Positions 1 through 8,488 of a stretch of 64,000 bases of DNA are shown piece by piece (the stretch's first letter is position 1; the number at the start of each line of letters is the position of its first letter). The DNA is taken from assembly GCF_013030265.1 (NCBI RefSeq), contig NZ_WPZQ01000010.1:62001-126000 (forward strand), in the 5' to 3' direction. The stretch comes from Ruegeria arenilitoris (GTDB lineage Bacteria > Pseudomonadota > Alphaproteobacteria > Rhodobacterales > Rhodobacteraceae). Below the pieces are notes generated by a model. It searched no databases, was not told the origin of the DNA, and worked only from the letters and a program-made list of their open reading frames with translations. The position numbers were made by a program, and so were the translations under genes.

Positions 1-1448
1 TCCTGCAGGCCCAGAATAAACTCATGCGCTTCGGCCTTGTGTGCGGCCGCGATCATTTCTTCTTCCGTCGCATCCGGACGTCCATAGAGGATGTTCTCGC
101 GCGCTGAGCGATTGAACATGGCAGTTTCCTGCGTGACCATACCGATATGACGGCGCAGGCTGTCCTGGGTCACCTGTGAGATATCCTGACCATCAATCAA
201 TATCGCACCGTTTTCCCTGTCATAGAGCCGCAATAGAAGAGAAACTAGGGTCGACTTACCTGCACCAGAAGCCCCGACGATACCCAGCTTTTCACCCGGC
301 CGTATCGCCAGATCCAGATCTGTGACACCTCCGATATTCCGACCATAGGCAAAGCTGACGTCATCGAACCTGATCCCGCCTTCGGCAACTTTCAGATCAG
401 CAGCGCGCGCCGCATCTTCAACGCGGTTTCGCTTGGCCAGAGTGTTCATGCCGTTTTCGATCTCGCCAACGTTGGCATAAAGGCCCATCAGCGTGAAACT
501 GACCCAACCGGTCATCTGAGCGATGCGAATGGACACAGCACCGGCAGCAACGATGTCGCCGGTCGTCGCACTGCCGCCCTGCCACAGCAGCACCGTGGCA
601 CCCAACAACAACACAGGCAGAACCCCGGCAAGCGTCATCAGAATAAAGCGGAAGCTCGCTGAGAGCTTTCCGAAATCCAGCGATCTTTCCCGCAATTCGA
701 CCATGGCGTTACGGGCGGCGTGATCCTCGAACTCGGAATGCGCGAACAGTTTGACAGTTTTGATATTGGTTATGGTATCGACCACCTGCCCCGACACCAT
801 TGCCCGCGCCCCTGCGCGCGCGGCCGAGCGTTTGCGGATACGCGGCAGATACCAGCGGATCAGCCAAAAATAGATGGCAAGCCAAGCTGCGAACGGGACC
901 ATAACAAGCGGATGAATAGACCCTAACAAAAGCAAAGAGCCGACAAGCGACGCCAAGGCAAAGACAATTGCGCTGATGGTTTCCGACACCACCGACGCCA
1001 TCGCATTCGAGGTCTGCATCTGCTTTTGGGCAATCCGGCCCGCGAAATCGTCATCGAAATAAGTCACCGACTGGCCCAGCGTCCAGCGATTGAGTTTGGC
1101 CAGAACCAACGGCGTGATGTTCGGCATCACGATATAGTTGTTCGACAGCGACGAGAGTCCGAACAGGATCGGGCGGATCAGCATGAAAAACGCGATCGCC
1201 CCGATGATCATCCAGGCGTTTCGGGCGGACAAAAACTCTTCTGGTCCGCTTGCGGTTGCCACATCGATAACGTGGCCAAGAATCCATGCCGTTCCGGCTT
1301 CCATTGCTCCTGCGGTGGCAGAAAAGAACGCGGCGACAAACAACATCGGCCACGCGCCGGACAGGCACCAGCGAATAAACGCCCCCAACGTCTGCGGTGG
1401 GGGCGTTTCGGTGTCCGTGAACGGATAAATCAGATCTGCAATTCTCAT
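1..1448 (-). CDS. ABC exporter, permease-ATPase fusion (partial, C-terminus beyond window)
   Basis: Half-exporter of the ABC type-IV exporter family: an N-terminal transmembrane domain of about six helices (residues ~20-320) followed by the nucleotide-binding domain. The Walker A motif GASGAGKST is near residue 391, and the usual D-loop/Q-loop stretch ending in NILYGRPDA follows. About 482 residues are visible. The signature LSGGQ, Walker B and the C-terminus lie past the left edge, so ATPase competence cannot be judged. The ATG overlaps the TGA of the upstream ABC gene by four bases (ATGA), so the two are probably co-translated and may form a heterodimer. Substrate is unknown; lipid or drug export is typical of the family. 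Confidence 0.9.
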   Translation of the reverse strand, partial: MRIADLIYPFTDTETPPPQTLGAFIRWCLSGAWPMLFVAAFFSATAGAMEAGTAWILGHVIDVATASGPEEFLSARNAWMIIGAIAFFMLIRPILFGLSSLSNNYIVMPNITPLVLAKLNRWTLGQSVTYFDDDFAGRIAQKQMQTSNAMASVVSETISAIVFALASLVGSLLLLGSIHPLVMVPFAAWLAIYFWLIRWYLPRIRKRSAARAGARAMVSGQVVDTITNIKTVKLFAHSEFEDHAARNAMVELRERSLDFGKLSASFRFILMTLAGVLPVLLLGATVLLWQGGSATTGDIVAAGAVSIRIAQMTGWVSFTLMGLYANVGEIENGMNTLAKRNRVEDAARAADLKVAEGGIRFDDVSFAYGRNIGGVTDLDLAIRPGEKLGIVGASGAGKSTLVSLLLRLYDRENGAILIDGQDISQVTQDSLRRHIGMVTQETAMFNRSARENILYGRPDATEEEMIAAAHKAEAHEFILGLQ

Positions 1449-3283
1449 TCAGCGGCCTCCGGGTTCATGAAGCCGCCAGATTGCCGTGCCCAGAACTGAG
1501 CGTAAAGACCACCATGCGACAACAATTCCGCATGGGCGCCTTCTTCGACGATCCGACCACCATCCATCACCAGGATCCGGTCCATCTGCGCAATGGTACT
1601 CAGCCGGTGCGCAATCGCGATCACGGTCTTGCCTTGCATCATGCCGTAGAGGGTCTCCTGAATCGATGCTTCGACCTCGGAATCTAGCGCAGATGTCGCC
1701 TCGTCCAGCAAAAGGATGGGTGCGTCTTTAAGGATCACCCGCGCAAGCGTCACACGCTGGCGCTGACCACCGCTGAGTTTGACACCCCGCTCCCCCACAT
1801 GCGCGTCATATCCTGTCCGGCCTTGCGGGTCCTGAAGGTCCAGAATGAACTCATGCGCTTCGGCTTGCTTGGCGGCGGCAATCATCTGCTCTTCGGTCGC
1901 ATCGGGGCGACCGTACAGGATATTGTCGCGCACCGACCGATGCAGCAACGCACTGTCCTGTTGAACCATCCCGATCCGCTGACGCAGACTGTCCTGGGTG
2001 ACAGAACTGATGTCCTGGCCATCGATCAGGATTGCGCCGCGTTCGACGTCGTAAAACCGCAAAAGCAGCTTTACCAGAGTCGATTTCCCGGCACCGGAAC
2101 GCCCGATCAGACCGATCTTTTCACCTGGCTGGATGGTCAGGTTGATATGGTCCAGACCACCCGTTTCACGACCGTAGTGGTGAGACAAATCGCGAATTTC
2201 AATCTCGCCCGAACTCAGCTGCAAGGGCCTTGCACCTTTGACATCCAACAGATCAACAGGCTGCGCGATGGTTTCCATTCCCTCGGCGACAACACCCAGT
2301 TGGCGGAAAAAGCTGGTCAGCGCCCACATGATCCATCCGGTCATCGCGTTCAGCCGCAACGTCAGGGCAGTTGCAGCTGCAACAACGCCAACCGATGCAC
2401 TGCCCTGCATCCACAAGGCAATCGCCCAACCGACAACACCGATGATCAACAGGCCGTTCAGCGTCACCAGAACTGCGTCCATAATGGTGAAGATGCGCAT
2501 CTCGACCTGAAATGTGCGGCGCGTTGCCTCGATAGCCTCGCGCGCATAGTCCAGTTCCTGATCCGCATGGGCAAACATCTTGACCGAATGGATATTGGTA
2601 TAGCTGTCCACCACACGCCCGGTCACCGTGGAACGCGCATCAGATGCGGCCTGCGAGGCCGGTCCAACCCGCCGCACCGTCCAGCGCACCAGCAGCCCAT
2701 AGAGCACAAGCCAGATCAACAGCGGCACCAACAACCGAGGATCAGCCGCCATCAACAGAATGGCCGCACCGATCAGATAGGCCAGCGAGAAGGAAATCGC
2801 GTCAAAGACCTGAAAGATCACCTCTCCCGCAGCGGGCGGTGTCTGCATGATCCGGTTCGCGATACGTCCGGCAAAGTCATTCTCGAACCAGCCAACCGAC
2901 TGGCGCAGAACGTGTTTATGCGCACGCCAGCGGATCAGCGTCCCAAAGTTCGGCAAGATCGCGTTGTTCAACAACAACACGTCAATCACGTGCAGCGCGG
3001 GCCGCAATAGCAGAACAAAGGCTGCCATCAGCAGCAGTTCTGTGCCGTGCGCCTGCCAGACTTCGGTCGGTGAACCCGACAGCAGGTCGACGACGCGGCC
3101 CATATAATAGATCAAGCCGATCTCAACCCCAGCCACGATGATTGACAGAAGTGCTGCCCAGACAAACACGCGCATGAATGGGCGCGAGTAGTCCAGCATG
3201 AAGGGCCACAGCCGCGTTGGTGGCGTGTCTACTTCGTCATAAGCGACAAAAGGGTCTACGAGGTTTTCGAAATAGCGAAACAT
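1445..3283 (-). CDS. ABC exporter, permease-ATPase fusion
   Basis: Complete half-size ABC exporter of 612 residues, normal for the family. Residues ~35-320 form the membrane domain. The nucleotide-binding domain has Walker A GRSGAGKST (~393-401), signature LSGGQRQR (~499) and Walker B ILLLDEATSALD (~523), all intact, so it should hydrolyse ATP. I chose the ATG that gives MFRYFENLVDPF; an in-frame TTG nine codons upstream is possible but less likely. Its 3' end overlaps the next ABC gene, suggesting that the pair works as one transporter in the inner membrane. Substrate unknown. Confidence 0.9.
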   Translation of the reverse strand: MFRYFENLVDPFVAYDEVDTPPTRLWPFMLDYSRPFMRVFVWAALLSIIVAGVEIGLIYYMGRVVDLLSGSPTEVWQAHGTELLLMAAFVLLLRPALHVIDVLLLNNAILPNFGTLIRWRAHKHVLRQSVGWFENDFAGRIANRIMQTPPAAGEVIFQVFDAISFSLAYLIGAAILLMAADPRLLVPLLIWLVLYGLLVRWTVRRVGPASQAASDARSTVTGRVVDSYTNIHSVKMFAHADQELDYAREAIEATRRTFQVEMRIFTIMDAVLVTLNGLLIIGVVGWAIALWMQGSASVGVVAAATALTLRLNAMTGWIMWALTSFFRQLGVVAEGMETIAQPVDLLDVKGARPLQLSSGEIEIRDLSHHYGRETGGLDHINLTIQPGEKIGLIGRSGAGKSTLVKLLLRFYDVERGAILIDGQDISSVTQDSLRQRIGMVQQDSALLHRSVRDNILYGRPDATEEQMIAAAKQAEAHEFILDLQDPQGRTGYDAHVGERGVKLSGGQRQRVTLARVILKDAPILLLDEATSALDSEVEASIQETLYGMMQGKTVIAIAHRLSTIAQMDRILVMDGGRIVEEGAHAELLSHGGLYAQFWARQSGGFMNPEAAE

Positions 3284-3477
3284 GGAGGATGCTCCGATTG
3301 AGCGAGTCAAAATAAGTCATGCGAAAGAAGATGGCGTCAGAACACCACCCCAACGGGTAAAGTGTTCCAGCCTTAGCCGAACCAGATCCCGTAATACATT
3401 CGCATTCCTCCATCCATGTGACACGCGCACCCTAGCCACAAATGATCCGCTTTGTCATCCCCTTTTGAGACTTCATT

Positions 3478-4632
3478 TTATTCCGCCAGCAATTCATCGC
3501 GATCCAAAAGGAAACCCGACGCAATCCAGCGCGCCTCAAGTTCGGCCAGTTTTTTGCCCAGCGCCGGACCGCTGTATTTCGGAATGAGATCATTTGCCTT
3601 GATCGGAAAGCTGGCCGCAGCCCCTTTTTCAAGGGCAATGGCAAGATCATCGGTCCAGGGTTGTTCCAGAAACGCGCAACGCAGAAGCGTTTCGTGCAGC
3701 CCCCCTGTTGAACCATACCGAAAGCCAAGTTCAGCAACACCTGCGGTTCCCATGGCCTCGTCCCGCATACGGGTCAGGCGTTGCAGTTGAGCTTTGCTGA
3801 GCCGCAGAGTTCGGGCAACTTCCAGTGGCGCGATTGCAGCCAATCGGCGAATCGGGTCGGGGGGTGCTCCGGCATCCCCTTCAAGTTTCACGAGAATTGG
3901 CAGGGCCTTGTCGTCAGCACCGGGCAGAATTCGGGCCAAAACGCCTGCACTTCGCATCGCTGCCACCGAAGGCGCGGGATCGGGTGCACCAAGCAGCTTG
4001 AGCATTTCAGCCCCAACCCTTTCGCGTGAGAGTTTCTCGAGACCCTCGAGGTGCGAGGCGATTGCAGACAGTGCCTCGGGGTCAAACCCGGCATCTGCAT
4101 CGCCGTACCAGGCGTGAAACCGAAAATACCGCAGTGACCGCAGATAATCCTCTTTGATCCGGTCCTCTGCATTCCCGATGAACCTGACGCGGCGCGCCCG
4201 TAGATCGGGCAGACCATTTAGCGGATCCAGAATGGTTCCATCCGGTCGCGCATAAAGCGCGTTCATTGTGAAATCGCGCCGGGCGGCATCTTCTTCGACT
4301 GCGTCCGCATAGGCAACGACCGCGCGCCGCCCATCGGTTTCGACATCGCGGCGGAAAGTCGTCACTTCGTGCGGGATACCACCGCTAACCACTGTAATTG
4401 TGCCGTGATCGATACCAGTCGGGATGGCTTTCAGACCAGCCTTACTGGTCAACTCCAGCACCCGTTCGGGATGCGCGTCCGTGGCTATATCAATGTCGGA
4501 AACCGGGGCATTCAAAAGCGCGTTGCGCACACACCCACCCACGAACAGGGCCTGCGCACCGGCGTTGGTCAAAGCCGAGCATACATCCTGTGTCGCTTCA
4601 ACCCTGATCCAGTCTTCTGTGATCTGCGTCAT
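3478..4632 (-). CDS. cca: CCA tRNA nucleotidyltransferase
   Basis: Adds or repairs the 3' CCA end of tRNA in the cytoplasm. The class II nucleotidyltransferase core is clear: GGCVR at residues 32-36 and the metal-binding pair D46/D48 in SDIDIA, followed by the RRD motif (ARRDFTMNALYA) and the ERV/RNA-binding neck region. At 384 residues it is the usual short alphaproteobacterial form without an HD domain. The ATG overlaps the stop of the upstream CoA pyrophosphatase gene (ATGA), a pairing seen in many alphaproteobacteria. A poly(A) polymerase is the main alternative for this superfamily, but context and length favour CCA addition. Confidence 0.88.
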   Translation of the reverse strand: MTQITEDWIRVEATQDVCSALTNAGAQALFVGGCVRNALLNAPVSDIDIATDAHPERVLELTSKAGLKAIPTGIDHGTITVVSGGIPHEVTTFRRDVETDGRRAVVAYADAVEEDAARRDFTMNALYARPDGTILDPLNGLPDLRARRVRFIGNAEDRIKEDYLRSLRYFRFHAWYGDADAGFDPEALSAIASHLEGLEKLSRERVGAEMLKLLGAPDPAPSVAAMRSAGVLARILPGADDKALPILVKLEGDAGAPPDPIRRLAAIAPLEVARTLRLSKAQLQRLTRMRDEAMGTAGVAELGFRYGSTGGLHETLLRCAFLEQPWTDDLAIALEKGAAASFPIKANDLIPKYSGPALGKKLAELEARWIASGFLLDRDELLAE

Positions 4633-5234
4633 TCACTCACTCGCGCCGCCAAACCCCGAAGCATCCGTGCCGTTGCGCCCCAAATGTAATAGGGGCCGTA
4701 AGGCACAGCGAAATAGTACCGTCTTTGGCCGCGCCAACGACGCGACTCGACGACATAATTCGCCGGGTTCAGAACATGCGCAAGCGGAACTGAAAAGACT
4801 TCTTCCACTTCTCCGGGTTCCGGGATTGGATCAAAACCATTCTCTAACACCGCCACGACAGGTGTCACGGTAAAGGACGTTACGGTTTCATGGGTTGGCA
4901 AGTGGCCTAGAATTCGCGGCAGATCTGGCGGTAAACCAATCTCTTCCTGCGCTTCACGTAAGGCTGTTGCAGTGACATCTGCATCGCCTTCGTCCTGTTT
5001 TCCACCGGGAAAAGCAATCTGGCCCGGGTGATGTTTCAGGGCCGACGAGCGCTTGGTCAGGATCAGGCGCGGTGTTTCACCGGACAACAATACCGGAACC
5101 AGAACACCAGCGGGGCGCAGCTTGCGTCCCGCTGGCAAAACGGTTTCAGGATTCAGATCAAAGTCGCTCGACCCGTCACCGGGGCGGCTCAGCGCCGCCG
5201 TCAGTTGTGAAATCGGATCAGGCACGATCCGCAT
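4629..5234 (-). CDS. CoA pyrophosphatase (Nudix, NudL type)
   Basis: Nudix hydrolase predicted to cleave coenzyme A to 3',5'-ADP and 4'-phosphopantetheine. The CoA-type signature LTKRSSALKHHPGQIAFPGG lies at residues 59-78 and runs into the Nudix box (GGKQDEG, then REAQEEIGL at 93-101). The ATG giving MRIVPDPISQ is preferred (201 residues). An upstream GTG would add 16 residues, all overlapping the Hsp33 gene. Even so, the chosen start overlaps the end of that gene by 17 bases. Operon order is hslO-nudL-cca. Confidence 0.85.
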   Translation of the reverse strand: MRIVPDPISQLTAALSRPGDGSSDFDLNPETVLPAGRKLRPAGVLVPVLLSGETPRLILTKRSSALKHHPGQIAFPGGKQDEGDADVTATALREAQEEIGLPPDLPRILGHLPTHETVTSFTVTPVVAVLENGFDPIPEPGEVEEVFSVPLAHVLNPANYVVESRRWRGQRRYYFAVPYGPYYIWGATARMLRGLAARVSE

Positions 5235-6204
5235 CTTCGGCGTCGAAGCCAACTGTGCTTGGATCCAACACGTAATGGGCACCGCAGAACTGACAATCGG
5301 CAGTCACGGTTCCTTCGTCAGTGGTCATCTTGGCAATGTCCCGTGCCGAATAGATCGACAGGCTTTGGCGCACGCGATCTTCGGAACAGGTGCAGCCGAA
5401 TTTGACCATCTGCGCATCATAGACACGCGGCTGTTCCTCGTGAAACAGTCGGATCAACAAGTCAGTTGGTGCAATCGATGGCCCGATCAGCTCGAGGTCA
5501 TCCACCGTATCGAGCAGGATGTTGACCCGGCCCCAATTTTCACCTTCATCGCCATCAACCAGATCCGAAGCCGAGAGTATCTCGCCACTACCTTCCCCAG
5601 ATGCCACAAACGGGGACGCCTTGGGCATGTGCTGCAGCATGATGCCCCCGGCGCGCCAATGTTCACCCACGCCAGGCTCGGTCGATTTGCCAAAGCTCAG
5701 CGAAAAGCGGGTTGGCAGCTGCTCGGACTGCGCAAAATAGGCCTCGGCACAGGCGCGAAGTGAACCGCCCGCCAGCGGAGTGATCCCTTGATAGGGTTGG
5801 GTTCCCTCACCCTGGTCGATCATGATCGCAAAATACCCTTCGCCCACCTGGTCAAAGGGTGCGCCATCGGTCAGGCGATCCCGATCAAAGCTGGCATAGG
5901 CACGGATCTGTGCGGGCTCTCCGTCTTTCTGCGGCGCATAGTAGTCGGTCGCAATCATGCGTACCGCGCCCTTGGACTGAACCTGAAGGGACAGCTTCCA
6001 GCGCAGCGCAACGGTCTGGCCGATCAATGCGGTCAGCAGGGCCATCTCGGCCACCAGGGCCTCGACCTGTTCCGGATAGTCGTGCTGTTTCAGGATGCCG
6101 TCCAGCACCCCGTCTAAACGCGCCACACGGCCACGCATATCCGATACATCAAGTTGAAAGGGCAGGACGGTATCGTCCCACGCGATTTTCGTTCCAAGAG
6201 ACAT
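5218..6204 (-). CDS. hslO: Hsp33 redox-regulated chaperone
   Basis: Cytoplasmic holdase activated by oxidation of a zinc-bound cysteine cluster. The switch cysteines are visible at the C-terminus as C271/C273 (CTC) and C304/C307 (CQFC), the family's CxC...CxxC arrangement. The N-terminal chaperone domain covers about residues 10-240. Length 328 is slightly above the usual ~290-300, with a short acidic tail after the last cysteine pair. It is first in the hslO-nudL-cca run, and a Nudix gene is divergent 76 bases away. Confidence 0.92.
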   Translation of the reverse strand: MSLGTKIAWDDTVLPFQLDVSDMRGRVARLDGVLDGILKQHDYPEQVEALVAEMALLTALIGQTVALRWKLSLQVQSKGAVRMIATDYYAPQKDGEPAQIRAYASFDRDRLTDGAPFDQVGEGYFAIMIDQGEGTQPYQGITPLAGGSLRACAEAYFAQSEQLPTRFSLSFGKSTEPGVGEHWRAGGIMLQHMPKASPFVASGEGSGEILSASDLVDGDEGENWGRVNILLDTVDDLELIGPSIAPTDLLIRLFHEEQPRVYDAQMVKFGCTCSEDRVRQSLSIYSARDIAKMTTDEGTVTADCQFCGAHYVLDPSTVGFDAEDADRA

Positions 6205-6280
6205 GGGGTTTCCTTACACGCCACAGGTTGGCATACCGCCACCATATAGGTCGAACAAACCGGGTTGAAAGGGGCCATAC

Positions 6281-6727
6281 ATGATCAGAAGGTTCGGTGA
6301 AACCCCGGAACCGGGGCGACGGTACATTCGGAGGCCCGGAGTGTATGCTTTGTTACCGCGAGGCAGCTCATTGCTCGTAACCTGGTATGATGACGGTCTG
6401 AACCCGGAACTCCAGCTTCCCGGCGGGGGAATTGACCCGGGTGAATCTCCGATGACGGCCCTTCACCGAGAGGTTTTTGAAGAGACCGGCTGGCTAATAA
6501 CAGCACCGCGACGTGTGGGTGCATTTCGGCGTTTCACCTATATGCCGGAATACGATCTTTGGGCCGAGAAAGTCTGCTATATATACCGCGCGCGGCCAGT
6601 CCGCCCAATGGGACCGCCCACCGAAGAATTCCACGAGGCCGTGTGGATGGAGACGTCAGACGCCACCAGAACGCTGGGCAATGAAGGTGACCGCCACTTT
6701 GCCACCCGTCATATGCAGGGGCTTTAG
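6281..6727 (+). CDS. Nudix hydrolase
   Basis: Small Nudix protein of 148 residues. The box is complete at residues 48-71: GGGIDPGES followed by HREVFEETGW, with the catalytic REVFEE core. It is preceded by PGVYALLPRGSSLLVT. Substrate cannot be told from sequence; small Nudix proteins hydrolyse nucleoside diphosphates linked to another group. Its 3' end overlaps the convergent receiver-phosphatase gene by four bases. Confidence 0.8.
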   Translation: MIRRFGETPEPGRRYIRRPGVYALLPRGSSLLVTWYDDGLNPELQLPGGGIDPGESPMTALHREVFEETGWLITAPRRVGAFRRFTYMPEYDLWAEKVCYIYRARPVRPMGPPTEEFHEAVWMETSDATRTLGNEGDRHFATRHMQGL

Positions 6728-7995
6728 GGCTGATAGTATTCGAAGAAGACGGCTGAAACATCGTCTCCCATACCATCATCAGGCGACATGGCCTGCGTTA
6801 ATCGCCAGAACATGTCGTCCAGAAAATCCGAGCCGCCGCCATCGGAAAGACAGTCCTGCGCTATGGCCTGAAGACCTTCTTCATCCAGAAGGCTGCCGTC
6901 CGCCAACCGACACTCGGTAAATCCATCTGAATGGAGCAACAACTTGTCACCCGGCTTCATGTAAACATCCGTTTGATGAAAAACCGCGTTTTCAATCAGA
7001 CCGATAGGCAGACCACCTGTGCCCAGAAATTCGGTACTGCCATCCTTGCGCAGCAGCAGTGGATGCGGATGCCCGGCCTGAACCATTTTGAGGTGACCGT
7101 TGCGCAAATCGACGATGGCGTAGACCATCGTAAAATACTCTTCGATCCCGGCATCGGCCATCAGGCGCGAGTTCAGTGTCGCGGCAACATTCTCGGGCGG
7201 CAACAGCGCATAGAATTTATCAAATCGCTGCTCCATCGCGACATTCTGATCGAAATGCTTGCTGGAAAGATAGCTGCCCAAGCGCGCCGTCATCATGGCC
7301 GACGTAATACCGTGACCTGAAACGTCGATGCTGTAAAAACCCAGACGGTTTGGACCGGGCGAGAACATACCGACCAGATCACCACCGATATGGCCACAAG
7401 GCTTCAGCAACATACTGACCCGTGAGTTCCCGAAGTCGCGCCGAAGCTCGGGCACCAGAGAATCCTGAATTTTACGCGCCTGCATCAGATCCTTGTCGAT
7501 GGCATCATGGGCCAACCGCAACTCCTCAAAGGCACTTTCAATCAGCCGGTTCTTGTCTGAGAGTTCGCGCTGCATATCCAAAATGCGGGCGCCTGCGGAA
7601 ATCCGGGCTCGCAACTCATCCGCCTCTAACGGTTTGATCAGGAAATCATCTGCACCCGCATCAAGGCCCCGTGCGACCTCCTGCTTTTCGCTCTTGGAAG
7701 TGAGAAGAATGAAGTATGTGTACTGATCCATTTCCAGCGCACGGAAAGCCCGACAAAATTCAAGCCCACCCATGCCAGGCATCACCCAGTCGCTGAGAAC
7801 CAGATCTGGTGGATCAACCTTACACAACGCGATCGCATCTTCGCCGTTGTCAGCCTCGACAACCTCAAAACCCCACTTTTTAAGCGAGGCCACAAGAATT
7901 CTTCGTTGAAGGCGGCTGTCATCAACAACCAGCACCTTCTGGATTGCACCAAATTTCGGTTTGCCCACAGTGTCTGTCTTACTGGCTGGCGTCAC
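6724..7995 (-). CDS. Response regulator with PP2C-type (SpoIIE/RsbU) serine phosphatase domain
   Basis: Two-domain signalling protein of 423 residues. The N-terminal receiver (about 18-140) has the acidic pair D25/D26, the predicted phosphoacceptor D69 in LVLSDWVMPG and the conserved Lys in FLIKPLEADE. A coiled-coil linker (~140-190) leads to a SpoIIE-type PP2C phosphatase domain with metal-binding GGD and DVSGHG motifs. Start is GTG; an ATG is not available in a sensible place. Such proteins usually dephosphorylate an anti-sigma-factor antagonist after phosphorylation of the receiver. No STAS antagonist is in the window, but an HPt gene is divergent 159 bases away and is a plausible phosphodonor. 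Confidence 0.88.
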   Translation of the reverse strand: MTPASKTDTVGKPKFGAIQKVLVVDDSRLQRRILVASLKKWGFEVVEADNGEDAIALCKVDPPDLVLSDWVMPGMGGLEFCRAFRALEMDQYTYFILLTSKSEKQEVARGLDAGADDFLIKPLEADELRARISAGARILDMQRELSDKNRLIESAFEELRLAHDAIDKDLMQARKIQDSLVPELRRDFGNSRVSMLLKPCGHIGGDLVGMFSPGPNRLGFYSIDVSGHGITSAMMTARLGSYLSSKHFDQNVAMEQRFDKFYALLPPENVAATLNSRLMADAGIEEYFTMVYAIVDLRNGHLKMVQAGHPHPLLLRKDGSTEFLGTGGLPIGLIENAVFHQTDVYMKPGDKLLLHSDGFTECRLADGSLLDEEGLQAIAQDCLSDGGGSDFLDDMFWRLTQAMSPDDGMGDDVSAVFFEYYQP

Positions 7996-8154
7996 CTTTT
8001 ACCCCACGCATTCCCTGAAACCGAGATGTGGAGAAGCTAAAATCTGCAGCTTAAAATTGAGTGAAAGCGGGTTGGCTACTTCGCATGAGCGATTTTAATC
8101 AGCTGTTTACGCGTTACGCCCTATCAGAGAGGTAAGCAGGTCCAGACGGAGGGC

Positions 8155-8487
8155 ATGATGATACATTGGCCCCGGGTAAATCAGCTGCGCGATGAAGTGG
8201 GCGCGGATGAGTTTGATGAGGTTGTCCAGATTTTCATGGACGAGGTGCAGGAAGTGATCTCGAAACTGCGTGAGGACACCTCCAGAACCGAGATTGAGCA
8301 GAACCTGCATTTCCTCAAAGGCAGCGCACTGAGCCTGGGTTTCGACAGATTCTCAAAGCTCTGTCAGGACGGGGAAAGAAAAGCTGCGGCCGGGGAAGGT
8401 TCTGACGTCAACCTTGCCGAAATCTATTCTGAGTTTGACCGGTCCAGATCCGTGTTCGAGGCAGGTTTGGCAGATAATCTGAAGTGA
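8155..8487 (+). CDS. HPt domain phosphotransfer protein
   Basis: Stand-alone histidine phosphotransfer domain of 110 residues. The phosphorylatable histidine is H52 in NLHFLKGSA, the canonical HxLKGSA motif. The rest is predicted helical. GGAGGG directly precedes the tandem ATGATG, so either ATG may be used. It lies back to back with the receiver-PP2C gene, consistent with a shared phosphorelay. The cognate hybrid kinase is not here. The 3' end is one base from the convergent ilvA stop. Confidence 0.85.
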   Translation: MMIHWPRVNQLRDEVGADEFDEVVQIFMDEVQEVISKLREDTSRTEIEQNLHFLKGSALSLGFDRFSKLCQDGERKAAAGEGSDVNLAEIYSEFDRSRSVFEAGLADNLK

Positions 8488-8488
8488 A

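Noticed and set aside
1799-3010. 403-codon open frame on the plus strand opposite the second ABC exporter
   Set aside because: It is antisense to a gene with full domain motifs, shows no domain of its own and is rich in Gln, His and Arg as expected from a mirrored GC-rich frame.
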